Source of the DNA: Nocardioides ganghwensis
Lineage (GTDB): Bacteria; Actinomycetota; Actinomycetes; Propionibacteriales; Nocardioidaceae
NCBI RefSeq assembly: GCF_014779655.1
Contig: NZ_JACXYX010000003.1
Location: forward strand, 267,303 to 331,302
Direction of reading: 5' to 3'
Length of the DNA stretch: 64,000 nucleotides
This document shows, piece by piece, positions 53,693-62,161 of this stretch (within the stretch, counting starts at the first letter, position 1; each line of letters begins with the position of its first letter). Under the pieces are notes generated by a model, which saw only the letters and a program-made list of their open reading frames with translations, did not search any database and was not told the origin of the DNA. The position numbers and the translations under genes are program-made.

Positions 53693-56049
53693 AGGTCGTC
53701 GGTGACGGCCTTGCGCCGCGCGCTGATCCGGACCCACTCGTCGCCGAGCCCGGGGAACGTGTCGGCCCGTCGTACGGCGAAACCCTTGTCCCGTAGGGCT
53801 TCCCGGCTCCCCTCACCGGTGCGGGCGAGGACGTACGGCGCGGTGCTGGGGACGGTCTCGATGCCGAGCTCGCGCAGCCCGTCCTCGAGGTGGCGTCGTC
53901 GCCGCTCGAGCTCGGCGGCCCGCCGCCGGGCCTCGTGCTGCGCGTCGTCGCTGCTCGTCGCGACGAGCGCGGCGATCGCCGGGGCGGAGACCGACCACGG
54001 CGTCTGGAGGTCCCGCAGCGCGCGTACGACCTCGGGCTCGGCGAGGACGTAGCCCGCGCGGATGCCGGGGATCGACCAGATCTTGGTGAGGCTGCGGAGC
54101 ACGACGATGCCGGGGAGGCGGGAGCCGGCCAGCGTCTCGACGTCGTCGTCGAGGAAGGCCTCGTCGACGACGACCAGCCGTCCCGGTCGTGCGAGATCGC
54201 GGATGACGGGGGCGGGGTGGCGTACGCCGGTGGGGTTGGTCGGGTTGCCGATGACCACGAGGTCGGCGTCGTCGGGCACGTCGTCCGGGTCGAGCCGGAA
54301 GCCGTCCCCGTGCCGCAGGACGAGCTGGCCGGGGGTGTGGCCGGCGGTGCGGAGCGCGACCTCCGGCTCGGTGAACTGCGGGTGCACGACGACGGGGTGC
54401 TGCCACTGCTCCAGCCGGGCGAGCAGCGTGAAGGCCTCGGCGGCGCCGGCGGTGGCGAGGACGTCGGCGGGCTCACGACCGTGCCGCCTCGCGACCGCCC
54501 GCTCGGCCTCGGCCGCGTCGGGGTAGGCGTCGACCTCGGCGAGGCTGTCCGCGAGCGCGCGGTCGAGCCACGTCGGACGCGGGCCGTCGAAGACGTTGAC
54601 GGCGAGGTCGACCAGCCCGGGGCCGGCGTCCTTGTCACCGTGGTGGCGCAGGTCGGGACCGGCGTACGCCGCGGCCGCCGCGACGAACCGTGCCGCGAGC
54701 TGCGGGTGGCCGGCCCAGTGGGTGTGGAGGTACGACGCGTGCAGGCTGTGCGTCGCGACGCCGGCGCGGTCGGGCATCAGCCAGGCCGCGTCGCCGGTGG
54801 TCGCCCGGGTCAGGCGGGTGCGGTGGTACTCGTGCCCGGTGACCTGCTCGTGTGCGCGCGCCAGGAGGTTGTCGGTGGGCGCGGTCGCGGTGCGGTAGGA
54901 CAGCGTGAGCCGCGGCGCCATCTCGGCGGTCGCGTCGATGGCGCCGACCATCGGGACGGCCGGCCCGTCCGGGCCCCGCACCGACTCGCAGAGGTAGAGC
55001 AGCCCGGCGCACTCCGCCACCGTCGGCAGCCCGCGCGCGATCGCCGTACGGAGGTCTCGCCGCAGGCGTTCGTTGGCGCCGAGCTCGGCGGCGTGCATCT
55101 CGGGGAAGCCGCCGCCGAGGTAGAGCCCCGTCGTGCCATCGGGCAGCCGAGTGTCGGTGAGGGGGTCGAGCTCGACGACCACCGCCCCCGCCGCTCGCAG
55201 GAGCTCGACGGTCTCCGCGTAGCGGAAGGTGAACGCACGCCCACCCGCCACCGCGATCCTCGGTCTGTCGCCGGTTGCGCAGCGAGGAACGAGCGTGTCG
55301 AAACCAAGAGCCTCCGAAGGACTCCACGGCACCCCCGCCAACCCCGGCGCCCCCGACGCCAGCCGTACGACCCGCTCGAGGTCCACCCGCTCCGCGATCT
55401 GCCCCGCCAGGCGGTCCAGCGCCACCGCAGCATCGGCCCGCTCGCCCGCCGGCACCAGCCCGAGGTGCCGCGACGGCGCCTCGATCCCGTCGTCGCGCTG
55501 GAGGATCCCGAGCACCGGCACCATCTCGCCGATCGAGCGCACGACCTCGTCCGCGTGCCGCGCCGAACCCGCCTTGTTGAGGATCACCCCGACCACGTCG
55601 ACCGGCGGCTGGCTGGGGTCGGGGGCCCAGGTGCAGAGCCCGTGGATGGTCGCGGCGATCGTGCGCGACGCCGACGAGATGTCGACGACCAGCACCACGG
55701 GCGTACGGGTCACGGCGGCGACGTGCGCGGTCGAGGCGAACCCGTCACCACCGATCTGCCCGTCGTACAGGCCCATCACGCCCTCGATGACCGCGACGTC
55801 CGCGCCGGCGGCGCCGTGGAGGAGGAGGGGTACGAGGCGCTCCTCCCCGACGAGGTGCGGGTCGAGGTTGCGGCCGGGGCGGCCGGTGGCGAGCGCGTGG
55901 TAGCCGGGGTCGATGTAGTCGGGGCCGACCTTGTGGCCGCTGACGGTGTGGCCGGCGCGGGCGAGCGCGGCCATCAGCCCCGTGGCGACGGTGGTCTTGC
56001 CGTGGCCCGACGCCGGGGCCGCGACCATGAGCCGCGGCAGGCTCACCAT
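53593..56049 (-). CDS. cobB-cobC: Fused cobyrinate a,c-diamide synthase / threonine-phosphate decarboxylase-like enzyme
   Basis: The 818-residue protein joins two cobalamin enzymes. Residues 1 to about 460 are CobB/CbiA: VAAPASGHGKTTVATGLMAA (P-loop), VAVIEGVMGLYDG, and a glutaminase domain with VAECAGLLYL. From about 475 comes a CobC-like PLP enzyme: VDLAVNVFDGPRP, VVIGNPTNPTG, VVVDEAFLDDD and LTKIWSIPGIRAGY (PLP Lys). CobB amidates cobyrinate; CobC makes the aminopropanol-phosphate arm. A palindromic repeat encodes GFDTLVPRCAT in the CobB domain linker. The last about 25 residues (RKPVGIRRSGATVTSLSH) are translated riboswitch. ATG 56049 or GTG 56046, overlapping the cobO stop. Confidence 0.9.
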   Translation of the reverse strand: MVSLPRLMVAAPASGHGKTTVATGLMAALARAGHTVSGHKVGPDYIDPGYHALATGRPGRNLDPHLVGEERLVPLLLHGAAGADVAVIEGVMGLYDGQIGGDGFASTAHVAAVTRTPVVLVVDISSASRTIAATIHGLCTWAPDPSQPPVDVVGVILNKAGSARHADEVVRSIGEMVPVLGILQRDDGIEAPSRHLGLVPAGERADAAVALDRLAGQIAERVDLERVVRLASGAPGLAGVPWSPSEALGFDTLVPRCATGDRPRIAVAGGRAFTFRYAETVELLRAAGAVVVELDPLTDTRLPDGTTGLYLGGGFPEMHAAELGANERLRRDLRTAIARGLPTVAECAGLLYLCESVRGPDGPAVPMVGAIDATAEMAPRLTLSYRTATAPTDNLLARAHEQVTGHEYHRTRLTRATTGDAAWLMPDRAGVATHSLHASYLHTHWAGHPQLAARFVAAAAAYAGPDLRHHGDKDAGPGLVDLAVNVFDGPRPTWLDRALADSLAEVDAYPDAAEAERAVARRHGREPADVLATAGAAEAFTLLARLEQWQHPVVVHPQFTEPEVALRTAGHTPGQLVLRHGDGFRLDPDDVPDDADLVVIGNPTNPTGVRHPAPVIRDLARPGRLVVVDEAFLDDDVETLAGSRLPGIVVLRSLTKIWSIPGIRAGYVLAEPEVVRALRDLQTPWSVSAPAIAALVATSSDDAQHEARRRAAELERRRRHLEDGLRELGIETVPSTAPYVLARTGEGSREALRDKGFAVRRADTFPGLGDEWVRISARRKAVTDDLLGALRSTHPVLRKPVGIRRSGATVTSLSHTER
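55272..55307. repeat. Palindromic repeat inside the cobB domain
   Basis: The plus strand reads CGGTTGCGCAGCGAGGAACG followed by AGCGTGTCGAAACCAAG; the minus strand gives GGTTTCGACACG...GCAACCGG, in frame as GFDTLVPRCATG at about residue 250. Same family as 52449-52487. Confidence 0.75.
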
Positions 56050-56657
56050 TCGATGCCTCGCTGGCCCTTCTGCCCGACGTCCATCGGGTGCTTGACCTTG
56101 GTCATCTCGGTGACGAGGTCGGCGGCCTCGACGAGTCGCGGGTCGGCGTTGCGGCCGGTGATGACGACGTGCTGGCGACCGGGCCTCGACGTGAGCGCGG
56201 AGACGACGTCGTCGACGTCGACCCAGCCCCACTTCATGGGATAGGTGAACTCGTCGAGCACGTAGAGCTCGTGGCGCTCCTCGGCCAGCGCCCGCTTGAT
56301 CTCGGCCCAGCCCTCGGCGGCGGCCGCGGCGTGGTCGTCGTCGGTGCCGCCCTTGCGAGACCACGACCAGCCGGAGCCCATCTTGTGCCAGGTGACCGGC
56401 CCGCCCTCGCCGGTCTGCGTGTGCAGCTCGCCCAGCCGTTCGAGGACGGTCTGCTCGCCGATGCGCCACTTGGCGGACTTCACGAACTGGAAGACCCCGA
56501 TGTCGAAGCCCTGGTTCCAGCCGCGCAGCGCGAGCCCGAAGGCGGCGGTGGACTTGCCCTTGCCGTCGCCGGTGTGGACGGCGAGCAGCGGGCGGTTGCG
56601 GCGCTGTCGGGTGGTGAGGCCGTCGTCGGGGACGGTGGTCGGTACGCCCTGCGGCAT
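56043..56657 (-). CDS. cobO: Cob(I)yrinic acid a,c-diamide adenosyltransferase
   Basis: The 204-residue protein has the P-loop VHTGDGKGKSTAAFGLALRG (GDGKGKST at 30-37), the CobO blocks VFQFVKSAKWRIGE and ELYVLDEFTYPMKWGWVD, and the C-terminal DLVTEMTKVKHP. It transfers adenosine from ATP to the cobalt. The start ATG shares one base with the upstream bluB TGA (TGATG), and the stop overlaps cobB-cobC. It is in the middle of the riboswitch-led operon. Confidence 0.96.
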   Translation of the reverse strand: MPQGVPTTVPDDGLTTRQRRNRPLLAVHTGDGKGKSTAAFGLALRGWNQGFDIGVFQFVKSAKWRIGEQTVLERLGELHTQTGEGGPVTWHKMGSGWSWSRKGGTDDDHAAAAAEGWAEIKRALAEERHELYVLDEFTYPMKWGWVDVDDVVSALTSRPGRQHVVITGRNADPRLVEAADLVTEMTKVKHPMDVGQKGQRGIEW

Positions 56658-57298
56658 CAGGCCCTCCAGCTGTCGAAGTGGACGGCCTCGTCGAGGGTGC
56701 GCCCGCGGCGCCAGCCGTGGCGGACGAGGTCGGGCACCTCCTGCAGCTCCGTCACCGGACCGAGGCAGAGCCACGCGACCGGGCGCACGCCGTCGGGCAG
56801 GCCGACGAGGTCGGCGAGGAACTCCTCGCGGTAGAACGACACCCACCCGACGCCGAGGCCCTCGGCGGTGGCGGCGAGCCAGAGGTTCTGGATGGCGAGG
56901 CAGGTGGAGTAGAGCCCGGTGTCGGCGATCGCGTGGCGGCCGAGCACGTGCTGCCCGCCGCGGGACTCGTCGTACGTCACGACGACGCCGAGCCCGGACT
57001 CGCGGATGCCCTCGACCTTGATCTTCTCGAAGGTCGCGCGTCGCTCCGGGGGCAGGTCGGCGGCGAAGGTCTGCCGCTCTGTCTCGACGTGCTCGGCGAA
57101 CGCCTCGCGGGTCCCGTCGTCGAAGACGAGCACGAAGTCCCACGGCTGCGAGTGCCCGACGCTGGGCGCGTGGTGCGCCGCCTCGAGCACGCGACGCAGC
57201 TGCCCCAGGTCGACGGCCTCGCCGCTGAACTCCGCCCGTACGTCGCGCCGGCGGGCGATGACGTCGTAGAGGTCTGTGCTTGGAATGGCCTGCTCCAT
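56657..57298 (-). CDS. bluB: 5,6-dimethylbenzimidazole synthase
   Basis: The 213-residue flavoprotein-like enzyme has RRDVRAEFSGEAVDLGQLRR, HAPSVGHSQPWDFVLVFDDG, FADLPPERR-type DLPPERRATFEKIKVEGIRE and GVGWVSFYREEFLADLVGLP, the BluB fingerprint. It splits FMNH2 with oxygen to make the lower ligand of cobalamin. ATG at 57298 is chosen by family length. An ATG at 57373 (ATGA with the chelatase stop) would add 25 residues of unconserved sequence. Confidence 0.92.
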   Translation of the reverse strand: MEQAIPSTDLYDVIARRRDVRAEFSGEAVDLGQLRRVLEAAHHAPSVGHSQPWDFVLVFDDGTREAFAEHVETERQTFAADLPPERRATFEKIKVEGIRESGLGVVVTYDESRGGQHVLGRHAIADTGLYSTCLAIQNLWLAATAEGLGVGWVSFYREEFLADLVGLPDGVRPVAWLCLGPVTELQEVPDLVRHGWRRGRTLDEAVHFDSWRA

Positions 57299-57369
57299 GG
57301 AGGTCTCGGGGTCCCCGCGGCGTTGTTCGGGGGAGCGAAGCGGAGGAGAAGAAGGTCGTGGGGTGAGTT

Positions 57370-59466
57370 TCATGCTGCGCGCGCCAGGCCGGCGAGCGCC
57401 TGGGCGCTGACCTCGGCGATCGGGAGGTGGGTCGCCCGCATGGCCTGCGCGAGTGCGCCGGCGAGGCCCATCCGCATCGCGCCCTGCTCGCAGTCGACGA
57501 CGACCGAGGTGGTCTGGTGGTCCGCGATCCAGCCCGCTGCCTGTCGGCTGCGGGCGACTGCGTCCGCGCCGTGGGTGGCGCGGCCGTCGGTGATCACGAT
57601 GAGCAACGGTCGGCGTCGCGGGTCGCGCACGGCCTCGACGCGCAGCACCTCGGCCGCGGTGAGCAGGCCTTCGGCGAGCGGCGTACGCCCTCCCGCGGGC
57701 AGCTCGGTCAGGCGCCGGGCGGCGATGTCGACCGAGTGGGTGGGGGGCAGCGCGATTTCGGCGCCGTCGCCGCGGAAGGTGACCAGCCCGACCTTGTCGC
57801 GGCGCTGGTAGGCGTCGAGCAGCAGGCTGAGGATCGCGGTCTTGACCTGCTCCATCCGCTTGCGCGCGGCCATCGACCCGGAGGCGTCGACGCAGAAGAG
57901 GACCAGGTTGGCCTCGCGCCCCTCGCGCCGTGCGGTGCGGAGATCGTGCTGCTCGAACCGCAGCCGTCCCTCGTGGCGCCCACGGGCTCGCTGGTACGGC
58001 GCGGCGGCGCGGATCGTCTCGACGAGGTGCAGCCCGCCGGTGCCCTGCGGGTCCGTCCCGACGCGCCGGCCGTTGGAGGTCAGCGCGGGAGATCGCTTCC
58101 CCGACTCGCCCGCGCCCGTGCCGTGGACCTCGAACCGCCGCACCCTGTAGGGATCAGCGACGCCCGCAACCATCGTTGGTTGAGCAGGGCGCGCAGCGCC
58201 CGTGTCGAAACCAGGATCCGGGGAGTCCGCTGGTCGAGCAGGGCCCCCCGGGCCCTCTCCCTCCGTCGGTTGAGCAGGGCCCCCCGGGCCCTCTCCCTCC
58301 GTCGGTTGAGCAGGGCCCCCCGGGCCCTCTCCCTCCGTCGGTTGAGCAGGGCCCCCCGGGCCCGTGTCGAAACCCTGATCCTCCGAGTCCCCCTCCCCAT
58401 CCCCCTCCGGCTCCGGAGGCAGCGGCGGCTCCGGCTCCTCGTCCCCCAGCACCGCATCGAGCAGCTCCTCGTCCAACCCGGGCGCATCGAACGGGTTCCT
58501 CCGCCGCCGGTGCGGCAGCGCGAGCATCGCGGCCTGACGGATGTCGGACCTCGTGACGGTGGTTCTCCCGTTCCACGCCGCGTGCGCCACCGCCGTACGC
58601 GTGGTGACGATGTCGGCGCGCATCCCGTCGACCTCGAAGGCGGCGCAGACCTCGGCGACCTTGGTGAGCACCGCGTCGGTGAGCTCGACCTCGGGGAGCA
58701 GCTTGCGGGCGGCGGCGATCCGGTCGGTGAGCGCGCGCTCCGCGTCGGCGTACGCCTCGACGAAGGCCTGCGGGTCCGCGTCGAACGCGAGCCGGCGGCG
58801 TACGACCTCGGCGCGCAGCCGCGGGTCGCGCGGCGCGGCGATCTCGACGGTGAGGCCGAAGCGGTCGAGGAGCTGGGGGCGGAGCTCGCCCTCCTCGGGG
58901 TTCATGGTGCCGACGAGCACGAAGCGGGCGGCGTGCGCGACGGAGACGCCGTCGCGCTCGACGGTGGAGCGGCCCATCGCGGCGGCGTCGAGCAGAAGGT
59001 CGACGAGGTGGTCGTGGAGGAGGTTGACCTCGTCGACGTAGAGGATCCCGCGGTGCGCGCGGGCGAGGAGGCCGGGCTCGTACTCGGCGACGCCGTCGGC
59101 CAGCACCTTGGACAGGTGCAGCGAGCCGAGCACGCGGTCCTCGGTGGCGCCGACGGGCAGCTCGACGAGGCGTACGGGCCGGGTCTCGGTCTCGGCGTCG
59201 AGGGGCCAGCGCTGCTCGGGGCCCGGACCGTCGGGGGAGACGTCGCCGGGCCGGCTCGAGAACCGGTCGCCGGCGACCACCTCGATCGGCGGTAGCACGG
59301 AGGCGAGGGCGCGCACGGTGGTGGACTTCGCCGTGCCCTTCTCGCCGCGCACGAGGACGCCGCCGACCTCGGGGGAGATGGTGGTGAGGACCAGCGCGAG
59401 GGTCATGTCGTCGCGATCGCCGGCCTGTGAGGGGACGACGGCGGACAGGGGGTACTGCAGTGGCAT
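57370..59466 (-). CDS. Putative cobaltochelatase, fused AAA (ChlI-like) and VWA (ChlD-like) domains
   Basis: The 698-residue protein has an AAA ATPase with Walker A RGEKGTAKST (residues 40-49), Walker B GILYVDEVNLLHDHLVDLLL and the sensor MNPEEGELRPQLLDRFGL, a proline/acidic linker, and a C-terminal VWA domain with the MIDAS motif FCVDASGSMAARKR (about residue 525) and ITDGRATHG. This is the magnesium/cobalt-chelatase ID fusion that cooperates with CobN. The linker holds the repeat-derived sequence GFDTGPGGPAQPTEGE and its tandem copies. GGGAG precedes the ATG at 59466. A cobalamin riboswitch lies in the leader. First gene of the operon running to cobB-cobC. Confidence 0.9.
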   Translation of the reverse strand: MPLQYPLSAVVPSQAGDRDDMTLALVLTTISPEVGGVLVRGEKGTAKSTTVRALASVLPPIEVVAGDRFSSRPGDVSPDGPGPEQRWPLDAETETRPVRLVELPVGATEDRVLGSLHLSKVLADGVAEYEPGLLARAHRGILYVDEVNLLHDHLVDLLLDAAAMGRSTVERDGVSVAHAARFVLVGTMNPEEGELRPQLLDRFGLTVEIAAPRDPRLRAEVVRRRLAFDADPQAFVEAYADAERALTDRIAAARKLLPEVELTDAVLTKVAEVCAAFEVDGMRADIVTTRTAVAHAAWNGRTTVTRSDIRQAAMLALPHRRRRNPFDAPGLDEELLDAVLGDEEPEPPLPPEPEGDGEGDSEDQGFDTGPGGPAQPTEGEGPGGPAQPTEGEGPGGPAQPTEGEGPGGPARPADSPDPGFDTGAARPAQPTMVAGVADPYRVRRFEVHGTGAGESGKRSPALTSNGRRVGTDPQGTGGLHLVETIRAAAPYQRARGRHEGRLRFEQHDLRTARREGREANLVLFCVDASGSMAARKRMEQVKTAILSLLLDAYQRRDKVGLVTFRGDGAEIALPPTHSVDIAARRLTELPAGGRTPLAEGLLTAAEVLRVEAVRDPRRRPLLIVITDGRATHGADAVARSRQAAGWIADHQTTSVVVDCEQGAMRMGLAGALAQAMRATHLPIAEVSAQALAGLARAA
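58177..58374. repeat. Palindromic repeat copies with 36-bp tandem amplification inside the chelatase
   Basis: A full copy lies at 58177-58212. It is followed by four units starting at 58232, 58268, 58304 and 58340 with a 36-bp period; the last ends in GTGTCGAAACC (58364-58374). All are in frame, encoding GPGGPAQPTEGE repeats bounded by GFDTG on the protein. Confidence 0.92.
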
Positions 59467-59474
59467 GGGGGCTC

Positions 59475-59640
59475 CCGCTCTCGTTGCCAGCTTCGTTGGA
59501 TGGCGGGAGGCCGGTCTTCGGACTTCTCGGATCGCCATCTTCGACGTCTCGAGTCACCGCAGCGGGCCCTGTGCCGGATTCTCACCGGCTTCCCAGATTC
59601 TCCCCAGACTTCGGGGCACCTCTCGCCTTGTGCGCGTCAC
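59475..59640 (-). promoter_or_regulatory. Cobalamin riboswitch in the chelatase leader
   Basis: The minus strand has GGGAAGCCGGTGAGAATCCG followed by GCACAGGGCCCGCTGCGGTGAC, the B12-element core, between about 59598 and 59556, and GAAGTCCGAAGACCGGCCTC at about 59525-59506 as its closing part. The ATG is 9 bases after the end. It should control the chelatase-bluB-cobO-cobB-cobC operon. On the opposite strand the region carries the promoter of cobL. Confidence 0.92.
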
Positions 59641-59656
59641 GATAGCGTCTGCGGCC

Positions 59657-60871
59657 ATGTCGTCCACCGGGGTGCCCAGTGAGGTCGTGGTCGTCGGGAT
59701 CGGCGCCGACGGCTGGGCCTCGCTGCCCGAGTCGTCGCGCTCGCTGGTGCTGGAGGCGGCCGTGCTGTGGGGCGGGTCGCGGCACCTGTCGCTGGTGCCT
59801 GCGGTGCCCGGTCAGGTGCGGGTGCCGTGGCCGTCGCCGCTGTCCGCGGGCCTGCCGTCGCTCCTTGCCGAGTACGCCGGGCGCGCCGTCGTCGCGCTGG
59901 CGTCGGGGGACCCGCTGGTGTCGGGGATCGCTTCGACGCTGCTCGACCTGGGCGCGCCCGTACGCGTGGTGCCGGCGGTGTCGTCGGTGGCGCTCGCGCG
60001 GGCTCGCATGGGGTGGTCGGCGGAGTCGTGCGCCGTGGTGTCGCTGGTCGGTCGGCCGGTGTCGGTGGTGGCGCGGGAGCTGGCGCCGGGGCGGCGGATC
60101 CTGGTGCTGTCGTCGGATGCGTCGACGCCCGATGCGGTGGCCGGGTTGCTGACGTCGTCGGGCTGGGGTGCGTCGCGGATGACGGTGCTCGGGGACCTGG
60201 GCTCCTCGTCGGAGTCGTCGGTCTCGGGAGTCGCCTCGTCGTGGTCGGTCTCGTCGCCGAGGCTGAACGTCATCGCCCTCGAAGTTTCTGGAAACGGTCT
60301 CGCCTCCTGGGCGCCGGGCCTCCCCGACGACGCCTTCGAGAGCGACGGCCAGCTCACCAAGCGCGACCTCCGCGCCTCCGCCCTCGCCCGCCTGATGCCG
60401 GCGCCCGGCCAGGTCCTCTGGGACGTCGGCGCCGGCGCCGGCTCGGTCGGCATCGAGTGGATGCGCGCCCATCCGACGTGCCTCACCTTCGCCATCGAGT
60501 CAGACCCCGTACGCGCCGACCGGATCATGCGCAACGCCCAGGCGCTCGGTGTGCCCGACCTCGAGCTGGTGATCGCGCGCGCGCCGGACGCCCTCGAGGG
60601 TCTGCCTGCCCCGGACGCGATCTTCATCGGTGGCGGCGCGACCCGCCAAGGAGTCCTCGACACCTGCCTGTTTGCGCTGAAACCTGGCGGCCGCCTCGTC
60701 GTCCACGGCGTCACGCTGGAGACCGAGATGCTGCTGGCCAAGGCGTACGGCGACCACGGAGGCGGGCTCACCCGCATCGGCATGGAGTCGGCGGCTCCAG
60801 TCGGCACCTTCACGGGCTGGACACCAGCCCGCGCGGTCACGCAGTGGACGTGGAACCGAGCCGCGACCTGA
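59657..60871 (+). CDS. cobL: Precorrin-6Y C5,15-methyltransferase (decarboxylating)
   Basis: The 404-residue protein joins a CbiE-like methyltransferase (VVVVGIGADGWASLP at the start, VVALASGDPLVSGI, and VVPAVSSVALARARMGWS) to a CbiT-like methyltransferase (PGQVLWDVGAGAGSVGIEWM, FAIESDPVRADRIMRNAQ, DAIFIGGGATRQG). A serine-rich linker (SSSESSVSGVASSW) separates them at about residue 185-205. It methylates precorrin-6Y at C5 and C15 and removes the acetate carboxyl. It is divergent from the chelatase operon. Codon choice changes visibly between the two halves. Confidence 0.93.
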   Translation: MSSTGVPSEVVVVGIGADGWASLPESSRSLVLEAAVLWGGSRHLSLVPAVPGQVRVPWPSPLSAGLPSLLAEYAGRAVVALASGDPLVSGIASTLLDLGAPVRVVPAVSSVALARARMGWSAESCAVVSLVGRPVSVVARELAPGRRILVLSSDASTPDAVAGLLTSSGWGASRMTVLGDLGSSSESSVSGVASSWSVSSPRLNVIALEVSGNGLASWAPGLPDDAFESDGQLTKRDLRASALARLMPAPGQVLWDVGAGAGSVGIEWMRAHPTCLTFAIESDPVRADRIMRNAQALGVPDLELVIARAPDALEGLPAPDAIFIGGGATRQGVLDTCLFALKPGGRLVVHGVTLETEMLLAKAYGDHGGGLTRIGMESAAPVGTFTGWTPARAVTQWTWNRAAT

Positions 60872-60903
60872 GGCACGGAGCCAGCGGCGATTCGCTGCAT
60901 GCG

Positions 60904-60937
60904 TAGTGACACCCGTCCACTACGGGAGTAGTGTCAC
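60904..60937. promoter_or_regulatory. Operator-like inverted repeats upstream of the SDR gene
   Basis: GTGACAC (60906-60912) and GTGTCAC (60931-60937) form an inverted pair, and CACTAC-GGGA-GTAGTG (60918-60933) a nested one. The nearly identical words GTAGTGACAC and GTAGTGTCAC are also direct repeats. The block lies 38 bp before the SDR start and resembles a TetR-type operator; no regulator gene is adjacent. Confidence 0.5.
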
Positions 60938-60974
60938 GGCTAGGCAGAGTCTCTCGGCGGAAGGGGCGAACACC

Positions 60975-61841
60975 ATGCCGTCAGTACTGATCACCGGAGC
61001 TGGCCGCGGCATCGGCGAAGCCATAGCGCTGCGACTGGCCGGCGCCGGGTGGACCGTCCTGGCCGGCGTCCGCAACGACTCCAGCGGGGATCGCCTGGCC
61101 GCCCAGCACAGCCGCGTCACACCGGTCCTGCTCGACATCACCAACGAGACGCACATCGCCGCCCTGGCCGACCAGGTGCCCGGCCCGCTGGACGCGTTGG
61201 TGAACAACGCCGGCATCGGAGTGTTGGGTCCGGTCGAGGCCGTCTCCATCCCGGACTTCCGCCGCCAGTTCGAGGTCAACTTCTTCGGTCAGGTCGCCGT
61301 GACCCAGGCCGTGCTCCCCCAGATCCGTGCCGCCAGTGGCCGGATCGTGTTCATCTCCTCGACCGGCGGCCGCGCGCCGGTGCTGCTGGAGGGCGCCTAC
61401 TGCGCATCGAAGTTCGCGGTCGAAGGACTCGCGGACGTGCTCAGGGGAGAACTGCGGCCCTGGGGCATCGACGTGTCCGTTGTCGAGCCGGGCCCCACCG
61501 ACACTGGTCCCTGGCGCGAGATCCAGTCGATGCTTGCAGACATGGAGGAGGGTATGTCCGCCACACACCGCGAGCTCTACGCACAGCACATTCGCGGGAT
61601 CCGCAGGCTGGTCACGACGCTCCAGCGCCGGACTGCGCCGCCGGACGTCGTAGCCCGGGTTGTCGAGCAGGCGTTGACCGCACGCCGCCCTCGTGCCCGC
61701 TACGCCGCCGGGGCCCAGGCCCAGGCGATGCTCACCATGAACGCGGTGCTGCCCACGCGGCTCAACGACGCCATCGGTTCCCGCCTCCTCGGCCTGCGGC
61801 ACCCCACGCGGTCCAAGGCGATCTCGAGCCACGCGGGCTGA
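60975..61841 (+). CDS. Short-chain dehydrogenase/reductase
   Basis: The 288-residue protein has the NAD(P) motif TGAGRGIG (residues 7-14), LDALVNNAGIGVLG, the catalytic Ser in FISSTGG, and YCASK with Tyr142 and Lys146. It is a classical SDR, substrate unknown. AAGGGG lies 9 bases before the ATG at 60975. Codon use is a little less biased than in the cobalamin genes. The next gene is 320 bp away on the other strand. Confidence 0.9.
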   Translation: MPSVLITGAGRGIGEAIALRLAGAGWTVLAGVRNDSSGDRLAAQHSRVTPVLLDITNETHIAALADQVPGPLDALVNNAGIGVLGPVEAVSIPDFRRQFEVNFFGQVAVTQAVLPQIRAASGRIVFISSTGGRAPVLLEGAYCASKFAVEGLADVLRGELRPWGIDVSVVEPGPTDTGPWREIQSMLADMEEGMSATHRELYAQHIRGIRRLVTTLQRRTAPPDVVARVVEQALTARRPRARYAAGAQAQAMLTMNAVLPTRLNDAIGSRLLGLRHPTRSKAISSHAG

Positions 61842-62161
61842 CATCGTCCACGCAGTGAGGCACGAAGCAGTCCGGCACTGCGCTTCAACCGCCGTCTTCT
61901 CGCCGATCGGTGGCTACGGACAGCTCGAACCGCTTCCTCGCCGACCGAGGGATCGAACCTCAGAAGACCTGGGTCGCTGAGGGCAGCCTCGAAGATGGAG
62001 CGACGGAGATCAGATGGATCGAAGAGGACAGACCACTCTTCGCCCGTTGACACCCCTGGGCATGAAGCGGGGGACGCTAGCTCCCCATGCGCCGGTTGGG
62101 TCCGCTGCACGAACGGTCGTCAGCCTGACCTAGCCCATGTCGCCGCGGATGACCAAGACCC
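61842..62161. other. Intergenic stretch without a supported gene
   Basis: This 320-bp stretch has lower GC and no ORF with clear coding character. A frame on the minus strand (about 61700-62110) is open but has no recognisable motif and overlaps the SDR gene. It may hold decayed sequence. Confidence 0.5.

Noticed and set aside
58177..58374. CRISPR array, because of regularly spaced repeats
   Set aside because: The units are directly tandem at 36 bp with no variable spacers, are in frame in the chelatase gene, and no cas gene is nearby.
61700..62110. Possible 136-aa minus-strand gene between the SDR and YceH-VOC genes
   Set aside because: It overlaps the 3' end of the SDR gene, lacks a ribosome binding site and shows no motif or coding bias.
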